A stretch of DNA of 64,000 bases. It comes from Lentisphaerota bacterium (GTDB taxonomy: Bacteria; Verrucomicrobiota; Kiritimatiellia; UBA8416; JAIOPI01). This document shows positions 1 through 10,522 of the stretch, piece by piece; within the stretch, counting starts at the first letter, position 1; the number at the start of each line of letters is the position of its first letter. Both the position numbers and the translations under genes were made by a program. Under the pieces are notes generated by a model. That model was not told the DNA's origin. It saw only the letters and a program-made list of their open reading frames with translations, and did not search any database. Location of the stretch: NCBI GenBank assembly GCA_021413965.1, contig JAIOPI010000025.1:62001-126000 (forward strand), written 5' to 3'.

Positions 1-3000
1 ACCTGACCATCCTGAGCGGCGATATCAATGCGCCCGGCGACCCGACGGACAATAGCGCCCACGTCGTGGTCGGTGCGCACCTCGCGCGGCTCGACGGGTT
101 TACCATCACCAAGGGCTACTGGGACTCCAACGACGATGGTCCGCGTGACGGGGCCGGCCTTTACGTGAACGGCAACAAAGTCATGACCGTCGTCAACTGC
201 CGCTTCATCGACAACCACTCCTGGTACCGTGGAGCGGGCATCTACTTCGGATTTACCGCCAACAGCGCGACGGGGCCGGTGATCTCAAACTGCACGTTCC
301 AGGGCAATTCCACCACGTATGGGGGCGCCTATGGCGGTGGCGTATACATCTACAATCGCACACCGGCCACCATCATCGATTCGACCTTTGAAGACAACAC
401 CAGCGCCAACGGGGCCGCCTTCGGCAGCCAATATGCAGATCCCACCATCCGCAACTGCACCTTTGCGCGCAACGTGTCCGCGGGCGCCGGCGGCGCGGTG
501 TGGATCAGCCGCCCGGACGCTACGGCCATCTCCCCCTCAGTGATTTCCAACTGCTCGTTCTTCGCGAATCGCGCCGCAGGGGGCGGAGGCGCGCTTTACG
601 TCGAAAGCGTCAACTACGCACTCAATTCGATCACGGGATGTCGCTTCCATGCCAATGAAGCCACCAACCAGGGTGGCGCCATCTACGTCTACCGTTACGA
701 CGGCGCGGTGGAAGACTGCGTGTTCAGCGATAATCGCAGTCTCAATCACGAAGGGGGCGCGATCGCCAATTACTATGGGTCCCCCATCCTGCGACGCCTC
801 GTGGCGGTGGGCAATCGGTCCGGGTACCGTGGCGGCGCCTTCTTTGTGGGCGGCCATGGAAGCTATCCCACGTCACCGCGTTTCGAGAACGTGTTGGCCG
901 CGGGCAATGTCGCGTCCTACTGGGGCGGCGCCTTGAGCACGTACTACCTGTACGGCAGCACCGTCACGGTGGTGAACTGCACCTTCACCAGCAACCGGAC
1001 GGTGCTGGCCAGTTCGTCCTACGGCGGCGGCGCGATCTGGCTCGAGGAATCCAAATTGTCCGCCACCAACACGGTTCTCCATGGCAACCGCGCGGCGGGA
1101 GGCTCCGCCAACGAAGTTGGCGTCATCGGCGCCGGCTCACGCACCACCTGGGGACACAACGACCTGGCAGGAGGCGTGGCCGGCTTCTACAACCCCCAGT
1201 CGGCAACGAACCATGACCAGGTGGCGAACATCGACACCAACCCGGCTTTCGCTTCTGTCACCACCGGCGCCTGGACCTTGGATGGGGTCTACTCGACCAA
1301 CACCGGCATGACGATCCTGCGAGACGACGACACCACCTGGCTTCCCGGTTCTCTTGCCGGCTCCCTCTTGAATCCCGACACCACCAACATGCTGATTTAC
1401 GCCATCTTCACCAACACCGACCACACCATCACCATTCTCGGCAATGCCTCCGCCGCCGCCACGGGCGATGCCTACCAGTTCGTCGACTACCGCCTGACTC
1501 CTGCCAGCGCCTGCATCGACGCGGGCCAGCGTGAGGTCGCGCCCCCCCATGACTTGACAGGCGCGCCCCGCCCCCGCGGTTTGGGCTACGACATCGGCGC
1601 GTACGAAACGCTGCTCACCGGAGACAGCATCGCGCCTGGCCCCGTGACCGCTCTGAGCGCGGCAGGTGGGCAGGCCAGCGTCCAATTGAACTGGACCAAT
1701 CCCACCGACGAGGATTTTGCATCCGTCCTCGTGCTCCGTCGCTCGGGCGCAGCCCCCACCGGTGTGCCCGTCTCCACGAACACGTACTTCAAAGGCGATG
1801 TCCTCGACGACGGTGTCGTGGTGTATGCCGGGCCAGGCAGCAACGGCGCGCCCGGCGCGGCATCCGGGTTCACGGATGAACAGTTGGACGACCAAGTCCT
1901 GTATCACTACGCCGTCTACACGACAGACCGCGTTCCAAACTACGGGCCGGCCGCCGCCACCAGTGCCTTGACGGAGTTCGATGTGACGCCGCCCTCGCCC
2001 GTGGCCGCGCTCACGGCGGTGGCCACCGATGCGCAAATCTCCTTCGTATGGACCAATCCCCCGCAAGTTGATTACGCCGGCGTGCTCGTCCTCCGCCGCA
2101 CCGACTCGCCACCTTCGGGCGCACCCACAAATGGAGGAATCTACACGGTGGGTTCGGCCATCGGCGACGGCACCGTGGTCTACCGCGGCCCCGCCTCCAG
2201 CGCCACACCCGGTGCGCGCGCCACCTGGACCGACGTCGCGCTCCCGAATGAAACGAACTACTACTATCGCTTCTTTGCTTATGACGAGCAGCCGCTCTAT
2301 GCCGCCGCCGCCGATACCAACGGGCTCCCCGTCGCCCGCAACATCCTGTATGTGAATCTCCTGGCCACCCCCGGCGGGGACGGCACCTCCTGGGCCAGCG
2401 CGTTCACCAGCCTGACGCAGGCCCTCGCACGCGCAGGCGCCGGCACGAATGTCTGGGTCTCCGCAGGAACCTACAAGCCCGGCAACACACGCACGTCCAC
2501 CTTCCAGTTGACCAATGGGTGTTCGATACTGGGCGGCTTCAACGGATCGGAAAACAGCGCCAGTCTTCGCGACTGGAAGCTGAATCCCACCATTCTATCC
2601 GGCGAAATCGGTGGCCCGACCAACACCGACAATATCCTTCACGTCGTGACCGCAACGGGGGCTGATGGCGCCGTGCTGGACGGGTTCACCGTCACGCGCG
2701 GCTATGCCTGGGAAAGCGGCAACGACACCGATCCGTCGCGCGACGGCGGCGGCCTCCTCCTGTGGGAAGGCGCAGGCGTCCCGACCCGCACGGACGTCCG
2801 CAATTGCCGCTTTGTGGACAACGCCGCCAACTACCTGGGAGGGGCCATGTGCCTGGCCTACAGCCAGGGGGCGTCAGTGGGTGCGGTGGTTTCAAACTGC
2901 GTCTTCGAAAACAACTACACCTTCCGCAGCAGCGACGGATACGGTGGCGCCATCTACACGTATCACTATCGCCCTCTCTGGGTCTTCGACTCCACCTTCA

Positions 3001-6000
3001 CCAGCAACCGCTCGTTCTACGCCGGGGCCATTCGCAGCAACCTGGGCGACTTGATGATGCATCGCAGCACCTTGACGGGCAATGTGGCGGGCCAGAGCGT
3101 CGGCGCCGTCTGGAATTCCCGCAACAACACGGCAAGCCTGCGGGATCTGGAGATCGTCGATTGCGTCTTTGCGGCCAACCAGGCGCCGTACTACGGCGCT
3201 GTGCGACTCGAACGCAACTACCTGACGGGGGACGTCGTGCGCGGTTGCCGCTTCTACGCCAATCGCAGTTCCGGCGGTGCGGCCGCCCTGCATCTCTACG
3301 CGTACAACGGATTGGTCGAAGACACGGTCATCAGCGGCAACACCATGATGGGCGCGAACCAGGGCGGCGCGCTCTACCTCGAGTACGCCGGCCCCGTCCT
3401 CCGCAACGTCTCCATCGTGGGCACGGAATCCCACTACCGCGGGGGCGGCATCTTCGGAACCACCGCGGCCAGCCTCATGACCTCGCCGCGACTGGAGAAC
3501 GTCCTCATTGCCGGGAACCTGACGCGCTACGATGGCGGCGGGGTCTGCCTGTACGACTTCAATGGCAACACCAGCACCTTCGTGAACTGTACGATCGTGG
3601 ACAACCGCACCTACGAGGCCAACCCGACCTATTACGGCGGTGGCGGCTTGTATATGCGCGGCTGTGCCGTTTCCGTGACCAACACCATTCTCTACGGCAA
3701 CACCACGGCCGGCGCGGGCGCCCAAGTGCGGCTTTCGCTGAGCACGACGCCCGTCACGGCCGGCTACAGCGATCTGGATGGCGGCGTGGCGGGCATCCAC
3801 AACCCGGACGGCGCCCTGGTCTCCGCCCCGTCCGGCATGGTCTCGGCACTCCCCGGATTCCTCGATGATGCCACCGGGACGTGGACAGAAGTCGCCGCCT
3901 ATGATGCGTCCGTGGGCCTGACGACCTTCAGCAATGCCGCCGCGGTCTGGGCACCCGGCGGGCTGGTTGGCAAGTACCTGAATCCCAACGCCGCCTTCAG
4001 CAACCTGGTCTACTACATCGCGGCAAATACGCCTTCCACGATCACAGTCCTGGGCGACGCGAGCAAGGTCACGAATGCGGCGGCGGCCTATCGCCTCTGC
4101 GATTACCGGCTCAAGGCCATCAGCGCCTGCGTCGATGCCGGAACGGCAGCCGGCGTGACGAATGACCTGGCCGGGCAGTCACGCCCGCAGGGTTACGGCT
4201 ACGACATCGGAGCCTATGAGCGCATTCCTGACGGGCTTCCGCCCGCCAGCGTGGGCGGGCTGCAAGCCGTGGGCGGGCTCGACCAGATCACGTTGAGCTG
4301 GACCAATCCGTCCGCTGCAGATTTCACCGGCGTGCTCGTCGTGCGCCGCACCGGCAGCGCCCCCGTCGGCGAACCCGTCAGCACGAACCTCTACCCGCCT
4401 GGCTCCACCATTGGCAATGGCACCGTGGTCTACGCCGGCACGGGCAACAGCGCCACGCCGGGCGCGGCGTCAGGTTGGGTGGACACCGGGCTGGACCAGC
4501 TGGCGACCTATCACTATGCAATCTACGCATCCGATGCGGTCCCCAACTTCTCGCCACGGGCCGATGCGTCCGCGACGACCTTGCCGGATTCGACCCGCCC
4601 GGCTCCGGTCAGCGGCCTGCAGGCGGCGGGTGGCACCCAGCAAGCCGTCCTGACCTGGATGAACTCGCCGTCTGCCGACAGTCATGGCGTCCTGATCCTG
4701 CGCCGAGAGGGCCCGACGCCACCGTCCGGCGAACCCGTGGCCAACGCCACTTACACGGCGGGCGACATTATCGGCGACGGCACGGTCGTCTATGTCGGCC
4801 CCGCCGACAATGGACTTCCCGGCGCCGCTGCCTCGTGGACCAATACGGGGCTGAACAACCTGACGCGCTACGCCTACGCGGTCTACGCCTACGATGAAGT
4901 GCCGAACTATTCCACCAGCACCGGCGACGATACCCTGACCGGCCTCCCAGGCGTCCTCTTCGTCAACGACGATGCCACGGGCGCCGGCACCGGGTTCAAC
5001 TGGGACGACGCGTTCAGCGACCTGCAGGACGCCCTGCGCGCCGCCGTCGCCGGCAACCAGATCTGGGTGGCGGAAGGGACCTATTACCCAACCAATGGCA
5101 CCAGCCGCTCCGTCGTCTTCTCTCTCAAGGCCAACGTGACGTTATACGGGGGCTTCTCCGGCACGGAATCCGTGATAACCGCGCGCAACTGGAAGCAGTA
5201 TCCCACCATCCTCTCCGGCGACATCGGCACCCTCGGAGCCGTCTTCGATAACAGCGAACGCCTCGTCTATGCGACAGCCGCTGCCGCAGGTGCCGGCCTG
5301 GACGGATTCATCCTTGAAAAGGTCTACGGCACGCAGCAGGGCGGCGCGCTGCGCGTGGACGCGCTCATCACCGTGCGGCACTGCATCTTCCGGGACAATC
5401 AGGCCTATGAAGGTGCCGCCGTTCACAACGGCGGGGGCGCCAACGTGGTTTACAGCGGCTGCGAATTCTATCGCAACAGTTCAACCCATCGCGGGGGCGC
5501 CTTCCAGCAATACAGTTCGTCTCCCCGGCTGGAGAATTGTGTTTTTGCCTTCAACTCCTGCGCGCCCGCAGGAGGCGCGCTGGCGCTGTACCACCAGCGC
5601 GTGGACATCGTGAATTGCACGTTCTTCGGCAACACCTCTGATGGCGGCGGCGCCTTCTACGCCTCAGCCGGGGCCGATGTGTACTGCTGGAATTGCATCT
5701 TCTGGGACACCGGCGGCAACAGCGGCGGCGGGATCTGGATCAAGAACAAGAACGACAACGATGCGCAGCAGGTCACGGTCGACTACTCCGATGTTCTCGA
5801 CGGATGGTCACCACCGCCCGGGAAAGGGAGCGGCGCCAACAACATCAATGCCGAACCGCTCTTCGCCAATACGGCGGCGGACGACTACCACCTGCTCGTG
5901 GGAAGCCCCGGGATTGACGTTGGCACGCCGGCCGACGCCCCCGTCGAGGATCTCGAAGGCGGGGCACGCCCCCATGGATCGGCCTTTGACATGGGCGCCT

Positions 6001-6062
6001 ACGAGTTTGGAGCCCTGGGCCCTGGCACTCCGCCAGAAGCTCTGATGCTGATCGTGCGGTGA
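1..6062 (+). CDS. Giant modular right-handed beta-helix surface/secreted protein, 5' end outside window
   Basis: The frame is open from the first bases (codons start at position 3), so the true start lies upstream; 2,019 residues are visible and the stop is at 6060. The protein alternates two module types. Beta-helix modules are rich in short turns such as NCTF.N and GGA.Y, typical of polymorphic outer-membrane-protein/right-handed parallel beta-helix repeats. Pairs of fibronectin-III-like modules follow (from about 1624, 1980, 4236 and 4590), each with an L.WTNP..D strand and a VPNY/VPNF-type loop. Modules 2 and 3 restart at about 2343 and 4953 with a VN..A..G.G..W..AF motif and a PTILSG motif; the window opens inside the same motif of module 1. 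Each beta-helix ends with a D.GAYE motif. The first two are followed by Fn3-like pairs, and the last is followed only by a short tail. No sorting signal is obvious at the C terminus. Likely an extracellular adhesin or carbohydrate-binding protein; the ligand is unknown. Confidence 0.85.
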   Translation, partial: LTILSGDINAPGDPTDNSAHVVVGAHLARLDGFTITKGYWDSNDDGPRDGAGLYVNGNKVMTVVNCRFIDNHSWYRGAGIYFGFTANSATGPVISNCTFQGNSTTYGGAYGGGVYIYNRTPATIIDSTFEDNTSANGAAFGSQYADPTIRNCTFARNVSAGAGGAVWISRPDATAISPSVISNCSFFANRAAGGGGALYVESVNYALNSITGCRFHANEATNQGGAIYVYRYDGAVEDCVFSDNRSLNHEGGAIANYYGSPILRRLVAVGNRSGYRGGAFFVGGHGSYPTSPRFENVLAAGNVASYWGGALSTYYLYGSTVTVVNCTFTSNRTVLASSSYGGGAIWLEESKLSATNTVLHGNRAAGGSANEVGVIGAGSRTTWGHNDLAGGVAGFYNPQSATNHDQVANIDTNPAFASVTTGAWTLDGVYSTNTGMTILRDDDTTWLPGSLAGSLLNPDTTNMLIYAIFTNTDHTITILGNASAAATGDAYQFVDYRLTPASACIDAGQREVAPPHDLTGAPRPRGLGYDIGAYETLLTGDSIAPGPVTALSAAGGQASVQLNWTNPTDEDFASVLVLRRSGAAPTGVPVSTNTYFKGDVLDDGVVVYAGPGSNGAPGAASGFTDEQLDDQVLYHYAVYTTDRVPNYGPAAATSALTEFDVTPPSPVAALTAVATDAQISFVWTNPPQVDYAGVLVLRRTDSPPSGAPTNGGIYTVGSAIGDGTVVYRGPASSATPGARATWTDVALPNETNYYYRFFAYDEQPLYAAAADTNGLPVARNILYVNLLATPGGDGTSWASAFTSLTQALARAGAGTNVWVSAGTYKPGNTRTSTFQLTNGCSILGGFNGSENSASLRDWKLNPTILSGEIGGPTNTDNILHVVTATGADGAVLDGFTVTRGYAWESGNDTDPSRDGGGLLLWEGAGVPTRTDVRNCRFVDNAANYLGGAMCLAYSQGASVGAVVSNCVFENNYTFRSSDGYGGAIYTYHYRPLWVFDSTFTSNRSFYAGAIRSNLGDLMMHRSTLTGNVAGQSVGAVWNSRNNTASLRDLEIVDCVFAANQAPYYGAVRLERNYLTGDVVRGCRFYANRSSGGAAALHLYAYNGLVEDTVISGNTMMGANQGGALYLEYAGPVLRNVSIVGTESHYRGGGIFGTTAASLMTSPRLENVLIAGNLTRYDGGGVCLYDFNGNTSTFVNCTIVDNRTYEANPTYYGGGGLYMRGCAVSVTNTILYGNTTAGAGAQVRLSLSTTPVTAGYSDLDGGVAGIHNPDGALVSAPSGMVSALPGFLDDATGTWTEVAAYDASVGLTTFSNAAAVWAPGGLVGKYLNPNAAFSNLVYYIAANTPSTITVLGDASKVTNAAAAYRLCDYRLKAISACVDAGTAAGVTNDLAGQSRPQGYGYDIGAYERIPDGLPPASVGGLQAVGGLDQITLSWTNPSAADFTGVLVVRRTGSAPVGEPVSTNLYPPGSTIGNGTVVYAGTGNSATPGAASGWVDTGLDQLATYHYAIYASDAVPNFSPRADASATTLPDSTRPAPVSGLQAAGGTQQAVLTWMNSPSADSHGVLILRREGPTPPSGEPVANATYTAGDIIGDGTVVYVGPADNGLPGAAASWTNTGLNNLTRYAYAVYAYDEVPNYSTSTGDDTLTGLPGVLFVNDDATGAGTGFNWDDAFSDLQDALRAAVAGNQIWVAEGTYYPTNGTSRSVVFSLKANVTLYGGFSGTESVITARNWKQYPTILSGDIGTLGAVFDNSERLVYATAAAAGAGLDGFILEKVYGTQQGGALRVDALITVRHCIFRDNQAYEGAAVHNGGGANVVYSGCEFYRNSSTHRGGAFQQYSSSPRLENCVFAFNSCAPAGGALALYHQRVDIVNCTFFGNTSDGGGAFYASAGADVYCWNCIFWDTGGNSGGGIWIKNKNDNDAQQVTVDYSDVLDGWSPPPGKGSGANNINAEPLFANTAADDYHLLVGSPGIDVGTPADAPVEDLEGGARPHGSAFDMGAYEFGALGPGTPPEALMLIVR

Positions 6063-6209
6063 GGAGCACGCGCCCCACCACCGCCGTCAAGTATGCGCAG
6101 CCATGCGCGGCGGGTATGCCGGCCGAAACTTCCACCATTGCGCGACGTCGGCCTTCTTGCCTAAGCTGCCGTTGATTCACGGGTGCAATTCACGGGAGCG
6201 ACGATCGCC

Positions 6210-7823
6210 ATGGCCAAACCAAAACAAAGCCGATCGCGACGCCCCCGCCCACGCCCTCCCACCCCACCCCGCGGCATCCGTCTGCTCTACGACCTCGTCG
6301 GCGAGATCAACTCGGGGCAGACGCTGGACGAAGTCGTGGCCATTGCCTTTGACCGGATGCGGCGCGTGTTGCCGTACCACCGGATCGCGCTCGCCACGTA
6401 TGACGCGCCGCAGGATGAACTGGTGCTGGCCGCCGTGAAGTCGGACAGCGCCGAGGGATTGCGGCCCGGCTACAGGGCGCACGTGCACGGCTCCAGCCTG
6501 GAGCCCCTCGTTCGCAAAGGGCGGCTGCGCATCATCAATGACCTGTCAGCCTACGCTCGCCGCCATCCGGATTCATCGTCCACCACCGCCATGCTGCACG
6601 AAGGGACGCGCGCCAGCCTGACCGTCCCCCTGGCGCTTGAAGGGCGCCCCGTCGGCGTGCTCTTCTTCTCCAGCCGCAAACCCCGGTCCTACCGGCCGGC
6701 CCATGCCGCGCTCGTCCGCGGCATCGCGGACCACATCGCCGTCATCGTGGAAAAGGCACGGCTGGCAGACGATCTGCGCGCCACCCATCAGCGCCTGGAA
6801 AGCATCCTGCGCGACTCGGCCGACGGCATTCTCGTCCTGGACATGGAGAACCACATCGTCAGCTGGAACAAGGGTGCCGAGCGCATCTTCGGCTATTCCA
6901 GCGCCGAAGTCGTCGGACAGCCCTTCGATCTGTTGGTGCCCGCGGACTTGCGCGCCAGCGGTGAACTTCCGGAGCTGCGCAACCGCATCCGCGAAAAGGG
7001 CTACATCACCAACTACGAGACGCGCCGCATCACCAAGGACCGGCGCGAGATCTTCGTCAATATCACCTCCACCCTGCTACGGGATGCCTCGGGCCAGCCC
7101 TTCGGTCGATCGTCGATCGTGCGCGACGTTACCGCCCTCAAATCCCTCCAGGAGGAACTGGTCCGCACGCGTAACCTGGCCGCCCTCGGCGAAATGGCCG
7201 CCTCCGTGGCACACGAGATCCGCAATCCGCTGGCCGGCATCAGTGGCGCCATCCAGGTGCTGCGCGATGGCTTCGACGCCCAGGACTCGCGCCGCGCCGT
7301 CATCGGGGCCGTGCTGGACCACGTCACGCGCCTGGACCACACCGTGCGCGATCTGCTCGTCTTTTCCAAGCCGTGGAAGCCGGAAAAGCGCCGCGTGGAT
7401 GTCCGCGAAGTGGTCGACGACATCGTGGCCACGGCCCGGCGCAATCCCCGCTACGCGGCCATTCAATTCGCCACGGACGCGCCAGTCCCCGTGCCGGTCG
7501 CCCTGGACCCGCTGCTGCTCAACGAGATTCTCATCAATCTCTTCGAGAACGCGTCCCATGCCATGCACGGCGTTGGCACCGTGCGCTGCGGCGTCACCGC
7601 CGAGGGAGCCTGCGCCTGCATCCGCATTCGCGACACCGGCCCCGGCATACCACCCGAAACGCAGCGCCGGCTGTTCACGCCCTTTGTGACCACGAAAACT
7701 ACGGGCAATGGTCTCGGGCTCGCCATCTGCCGCAAAATCATGGAAGCTCACGGCGGAACCATTGACCTTCAATCCGCCCCCGGTCACGGCACCGAGGTGG
7801 CGCTGCGATTTCCATTGGATTGA
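6210..7823 (+). CDS. GAF-PAS sensor histidine kinase (NtrB type)
   Basis: 537 aa and no obvious transmembrane helices, so probably cytoplasmic. Order: basic proline-rich N terminus, GAF domain (about 25-180), PAS domain (about 190-310), HisKA dimerisation domain with the phospho-acceptor in HEIRNP (His335), and a HATPase domain with N box (NLFENA), G1 box (DTGPGI) and G2 (GNGLGLAI). The start is placed at the ATG at 6210 because GGGAG at 6194-6198 precedes it; an in-frame GTG at 6183 is possible but has a poor ribosome site. The sigma54 activator follows after 5 bases, so the pair forms a two-component operon. By family it phosphorylates the downstream receiver in response to a soluble ligand or redox signal; the signal is unknown. 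Proximity to cytochrome genes suggests a role in respiratory control (inference). Confidence 0.9.
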   Translation: MAKPKQSRSRRPRPRPPTPPRGIRLLYDLVGEINSGQTLDEVVAIAFDRMRRVLPYHRIALATYDAPQDELVLAAVKSDSAEGLRPGYRAHVHGSSLEPLVRKGRLRIINDLSAYARRHPDSSSTTAMLHEGTRASLTVPLALEGRPVGVLFFSSRKPRSYRPAHAALVRGIADHIAVIVEKARLADDLRATHQRLESILRDSADGILVLDMENHIVSWNKGAERIFGYSSAEVVGQPFDLLVPADLRASGELPELRNRIREKGYITNYETRRITKDRREIFVNITSTLLRDASGQPFGRSSIVRDVTALKSLQEELVRTRNLAALGEMAASVAHEIRNPLAGISGAIQVLRDGFDAQDSRRAVIGAVLDHVTRLDHTVRDLLVFSKPWKPEKRRVDVREVVDDIVATARRNPRYAAIQFATDAPVPVPVALDPLLLNEILINLFENASHAMHGVGTVRCGVTAEGACACIRIRDTGPGIPPETQRRLFTPFVTTKTTGNGLGLAICRKIMEAHGGTIDLQSAPGHGTEVALRFPLD

Positions 7824-7828
7824 CCCGC

Positions 7829-9208
<1,380 letters not shown>

Positions 9209-9260
9209 CCGCAGGCAGAACCGCGACCGTCAGCCGGGGGTCATGCATCGCCGGGACCGC

Positions 9261-9304
9261 GCGGATGGATCGCCCCCCCCAGGAACCGCCCCCCATCCAT
9301 CCGC
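9261..9304. terminator. Inverted repeat between convergent genes
   Basis: Perfect 10-bp arms, GCGGATGGAT at 9261-9270 and ATCCATCCGC at 9295-9304, with a 24-base C-rich loop. It lies between the stop of the sigma54 activator and the stop of the opposing NrfJ-like gene. There is no U tract on either strand, so terminator function is an inference from position. Confidence 0.4.
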
Positions 9305-9329
9305 CGTTCGGTCTCGCCGGATGGGCCCC

Positions 9330-10055
9330 TTACTTCACGACCGGATACACACCGCCGACGAAGTAGATCGAATCGAACTTGCGCCCGATGGAAGGGCTTT
9401 CGAAGTTCTGCATTTCCATGCCCGCGGGGAACTTGATCTCCGAACCGGCGGCCAGCGTCGTCTGCGGCGCCGCCAGCCAGCGGGTTCCCTGCTCTGTTTT
9501 CACTTCGATATAGGTGTACTTACTCGCGTTCATGGTCTGTAACACCGTGCCCGTCAGTAACGCTTCACCTTCCGGCGCCTGCGGCGGAGTACTCGCGTCC
9601 ATTCCCGGAATCGTCGGATGCCCGGCCGGCAGTCCACCCGCAGCCACTCCCGCATGCGTGGCGTCATTGGGCATCACAACCGGCGGGCTGACGGCGGCAG
9701 CCGGCTTCCCTTCCACTTGGATCGCCGGAACGAAGAGGACGCGCTCAAACGTTCGCTTCAGGGTGGGGCTTTCAAAGTTCTCCATGGCCATACCGGGAGC
9801 CAGCTGCACCTTGTCGCCCACCGCGACCTCCGTCATCGGACCCGCGGCCCAGACATCCTTGCCATCCTGCTGAATGCGCACGTAGGTGTAGCGGCCGGCA
9901 TTCATCGTTTCCAGAACGGAGCCCGACAGCCCCGATTCCATGGTTTGCTCCACGCCGCCCATGCCCGGCATCGTGGGAGGCTGTGCGTCATTCTCGCCGG
10001 CCATCACTCGGACACTCAAGAGGATCAGACTCAAGCTCATGCCAATGTGTTTCAT
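9330..10055 (-). CDS. Periplasmic protein with two tandem NrfJ-like domains
   Basis: 241 aa with an N-terminal signal peptide (ATG at 10055; cleavage probably after VMA). Two homologous domains of about 65 residues each carry a G.VL.TMNA..YTY(V/I) strand, a W.A.P/W.AGP motif, a GM.M.NFES turn and a final hydrophobic strand (LFVPAI, YFVGGV). They are joined by a Pro/Met-rich linker. This matches small periplasmic proteins often annotated NrfJ-related, which usually have one domain and commonly accompany multiheme cytochromes. The function of that family is not settled; a role in cytochrome maturation or metal handling is possible. It is transcribed divergently from the tetraheme cytochrome gene at 10523. 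An upstream extension of the frame to 10103 exists but would bury the signal peptide. Confidence 0.75.
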   Translation of the reverse strand: MKHIGMSLSLILLSVRVMAGENDAQPPTMPGMGGVEQTMESGLSGSVLETMNAGRYTYVRIQQDGKDVWAAGPMTEVAVGDKVQLAPGMAMENFESPTLKRTFERVLFVPAIQVEGKPAAAVSPPVVMPNDATHAGVAAGGLPAGHPTIPGMDASTPPQAPEGEALLTGTVLQTMNASKYTYIEVKTEQGTRWLAAPQTTLAAGSEIKFPAGMEMQNFESPSIGRKFDSIYFVGGVYPVVK

Positions 10056-10105
10056 GCAGGCATTTTCCACCAAATCCGCCCCATTCGCCAAACCCAATCT
10101 CACCC

Positions 10106-10129
10106 CGGCGGGGAATTCTTATCCCGCCG
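10106..10129. repeat. Inverted repeat upstream of the NrfJ-like gene
   Basis: CGGCGGG (10106-10112) and CCCGCCG (10123-10129) flank a 10-base AT-rich spacer that includes GAATTCTT. It sits 51 bases upstream of the minus-strand start at 10055. It could be an operator or a short hairpin; there is no other support. Confidence 0.3.
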
Positions 10130-10319
10130 CCCCTATCCCTTGCCCTGGCTGCCGCCTCCTCGCCATGCCCGCACGGCCCCCCATGAAGACTAACCGAGGC
10201 CGAAAGCCAGCATCCCCGATCGCTGCGCGAAATTCCCCACCCCTCATGGAATTACCCGCACCACGCCGATCCCAAGAGCCTACGCGCCACTTGTCCAGAT
10301 TTACATGCCGGAAACAGAC

Positions 10320-10349
10320 TCGACACAGACATGCACAAGATGTTATATT
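10320..10349 (+). promoter_or_regulatory. Candidate sigma70 promoter for the tetraheme cytochrome
   Basis: TCGACA (10320-10325) and TATATT (10344-10349) are separated by 18 bases, with five of six matches in each box. It would give a leader of about 165 bases before the ATG at 10523. It overlaps the inverted repeat at 10337-10359, so repression or activation there is conceivable. Confidence 0.35.
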
Positions 10350-10359
10350 AAAGCATCTT
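10337..10359. promoter_or_regulatory. Inverted repeat, possible activator (enhancer) site
   Basis: AAGATG (10337-10342) and CATCTT (10354-10359) are separated by 11 bases. It lies about 55-75 bases upstream of the sigma54-like element at 10412, a normal position for an NtrC-type enhancer. The assignment is inference only. Confidence 0.35.
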
Positions 10360-10411
10360 AAGGACAACAGCCTCGTCGGGGATGCTCGCGACGATCATTC
10401 GCCGACCATTA

Positions 10412-10427
10412 TGGCATACATCGTGCT
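10412..10427 (+). promoter_or_regulatory. Candidate sigma54 (-24/-12) promoter
   Basis: TGGCATACATCGTGCT keeps the invariant GG and GC with the required 10-base spacing and matches 9 of 12 defined positions of the TGGCACG-N4-TTGCW consensus. The predicted start site is about 12 bases beyond the GC, leaving a leader of about 80 bases before the cytochrome ATG at 10523. Two sigma54 activators in the window could act on it. Confidence 0.5.
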
Positions 10428-10522
10428 AAACATATTACACGGGCTACCGGACCTGCCGCGCCAAGGGATGGCGAGGCGCGGTCAGGTGTAGAATAGACGC
10501 TCAAGCAAAAGGGAGAGCAGCA

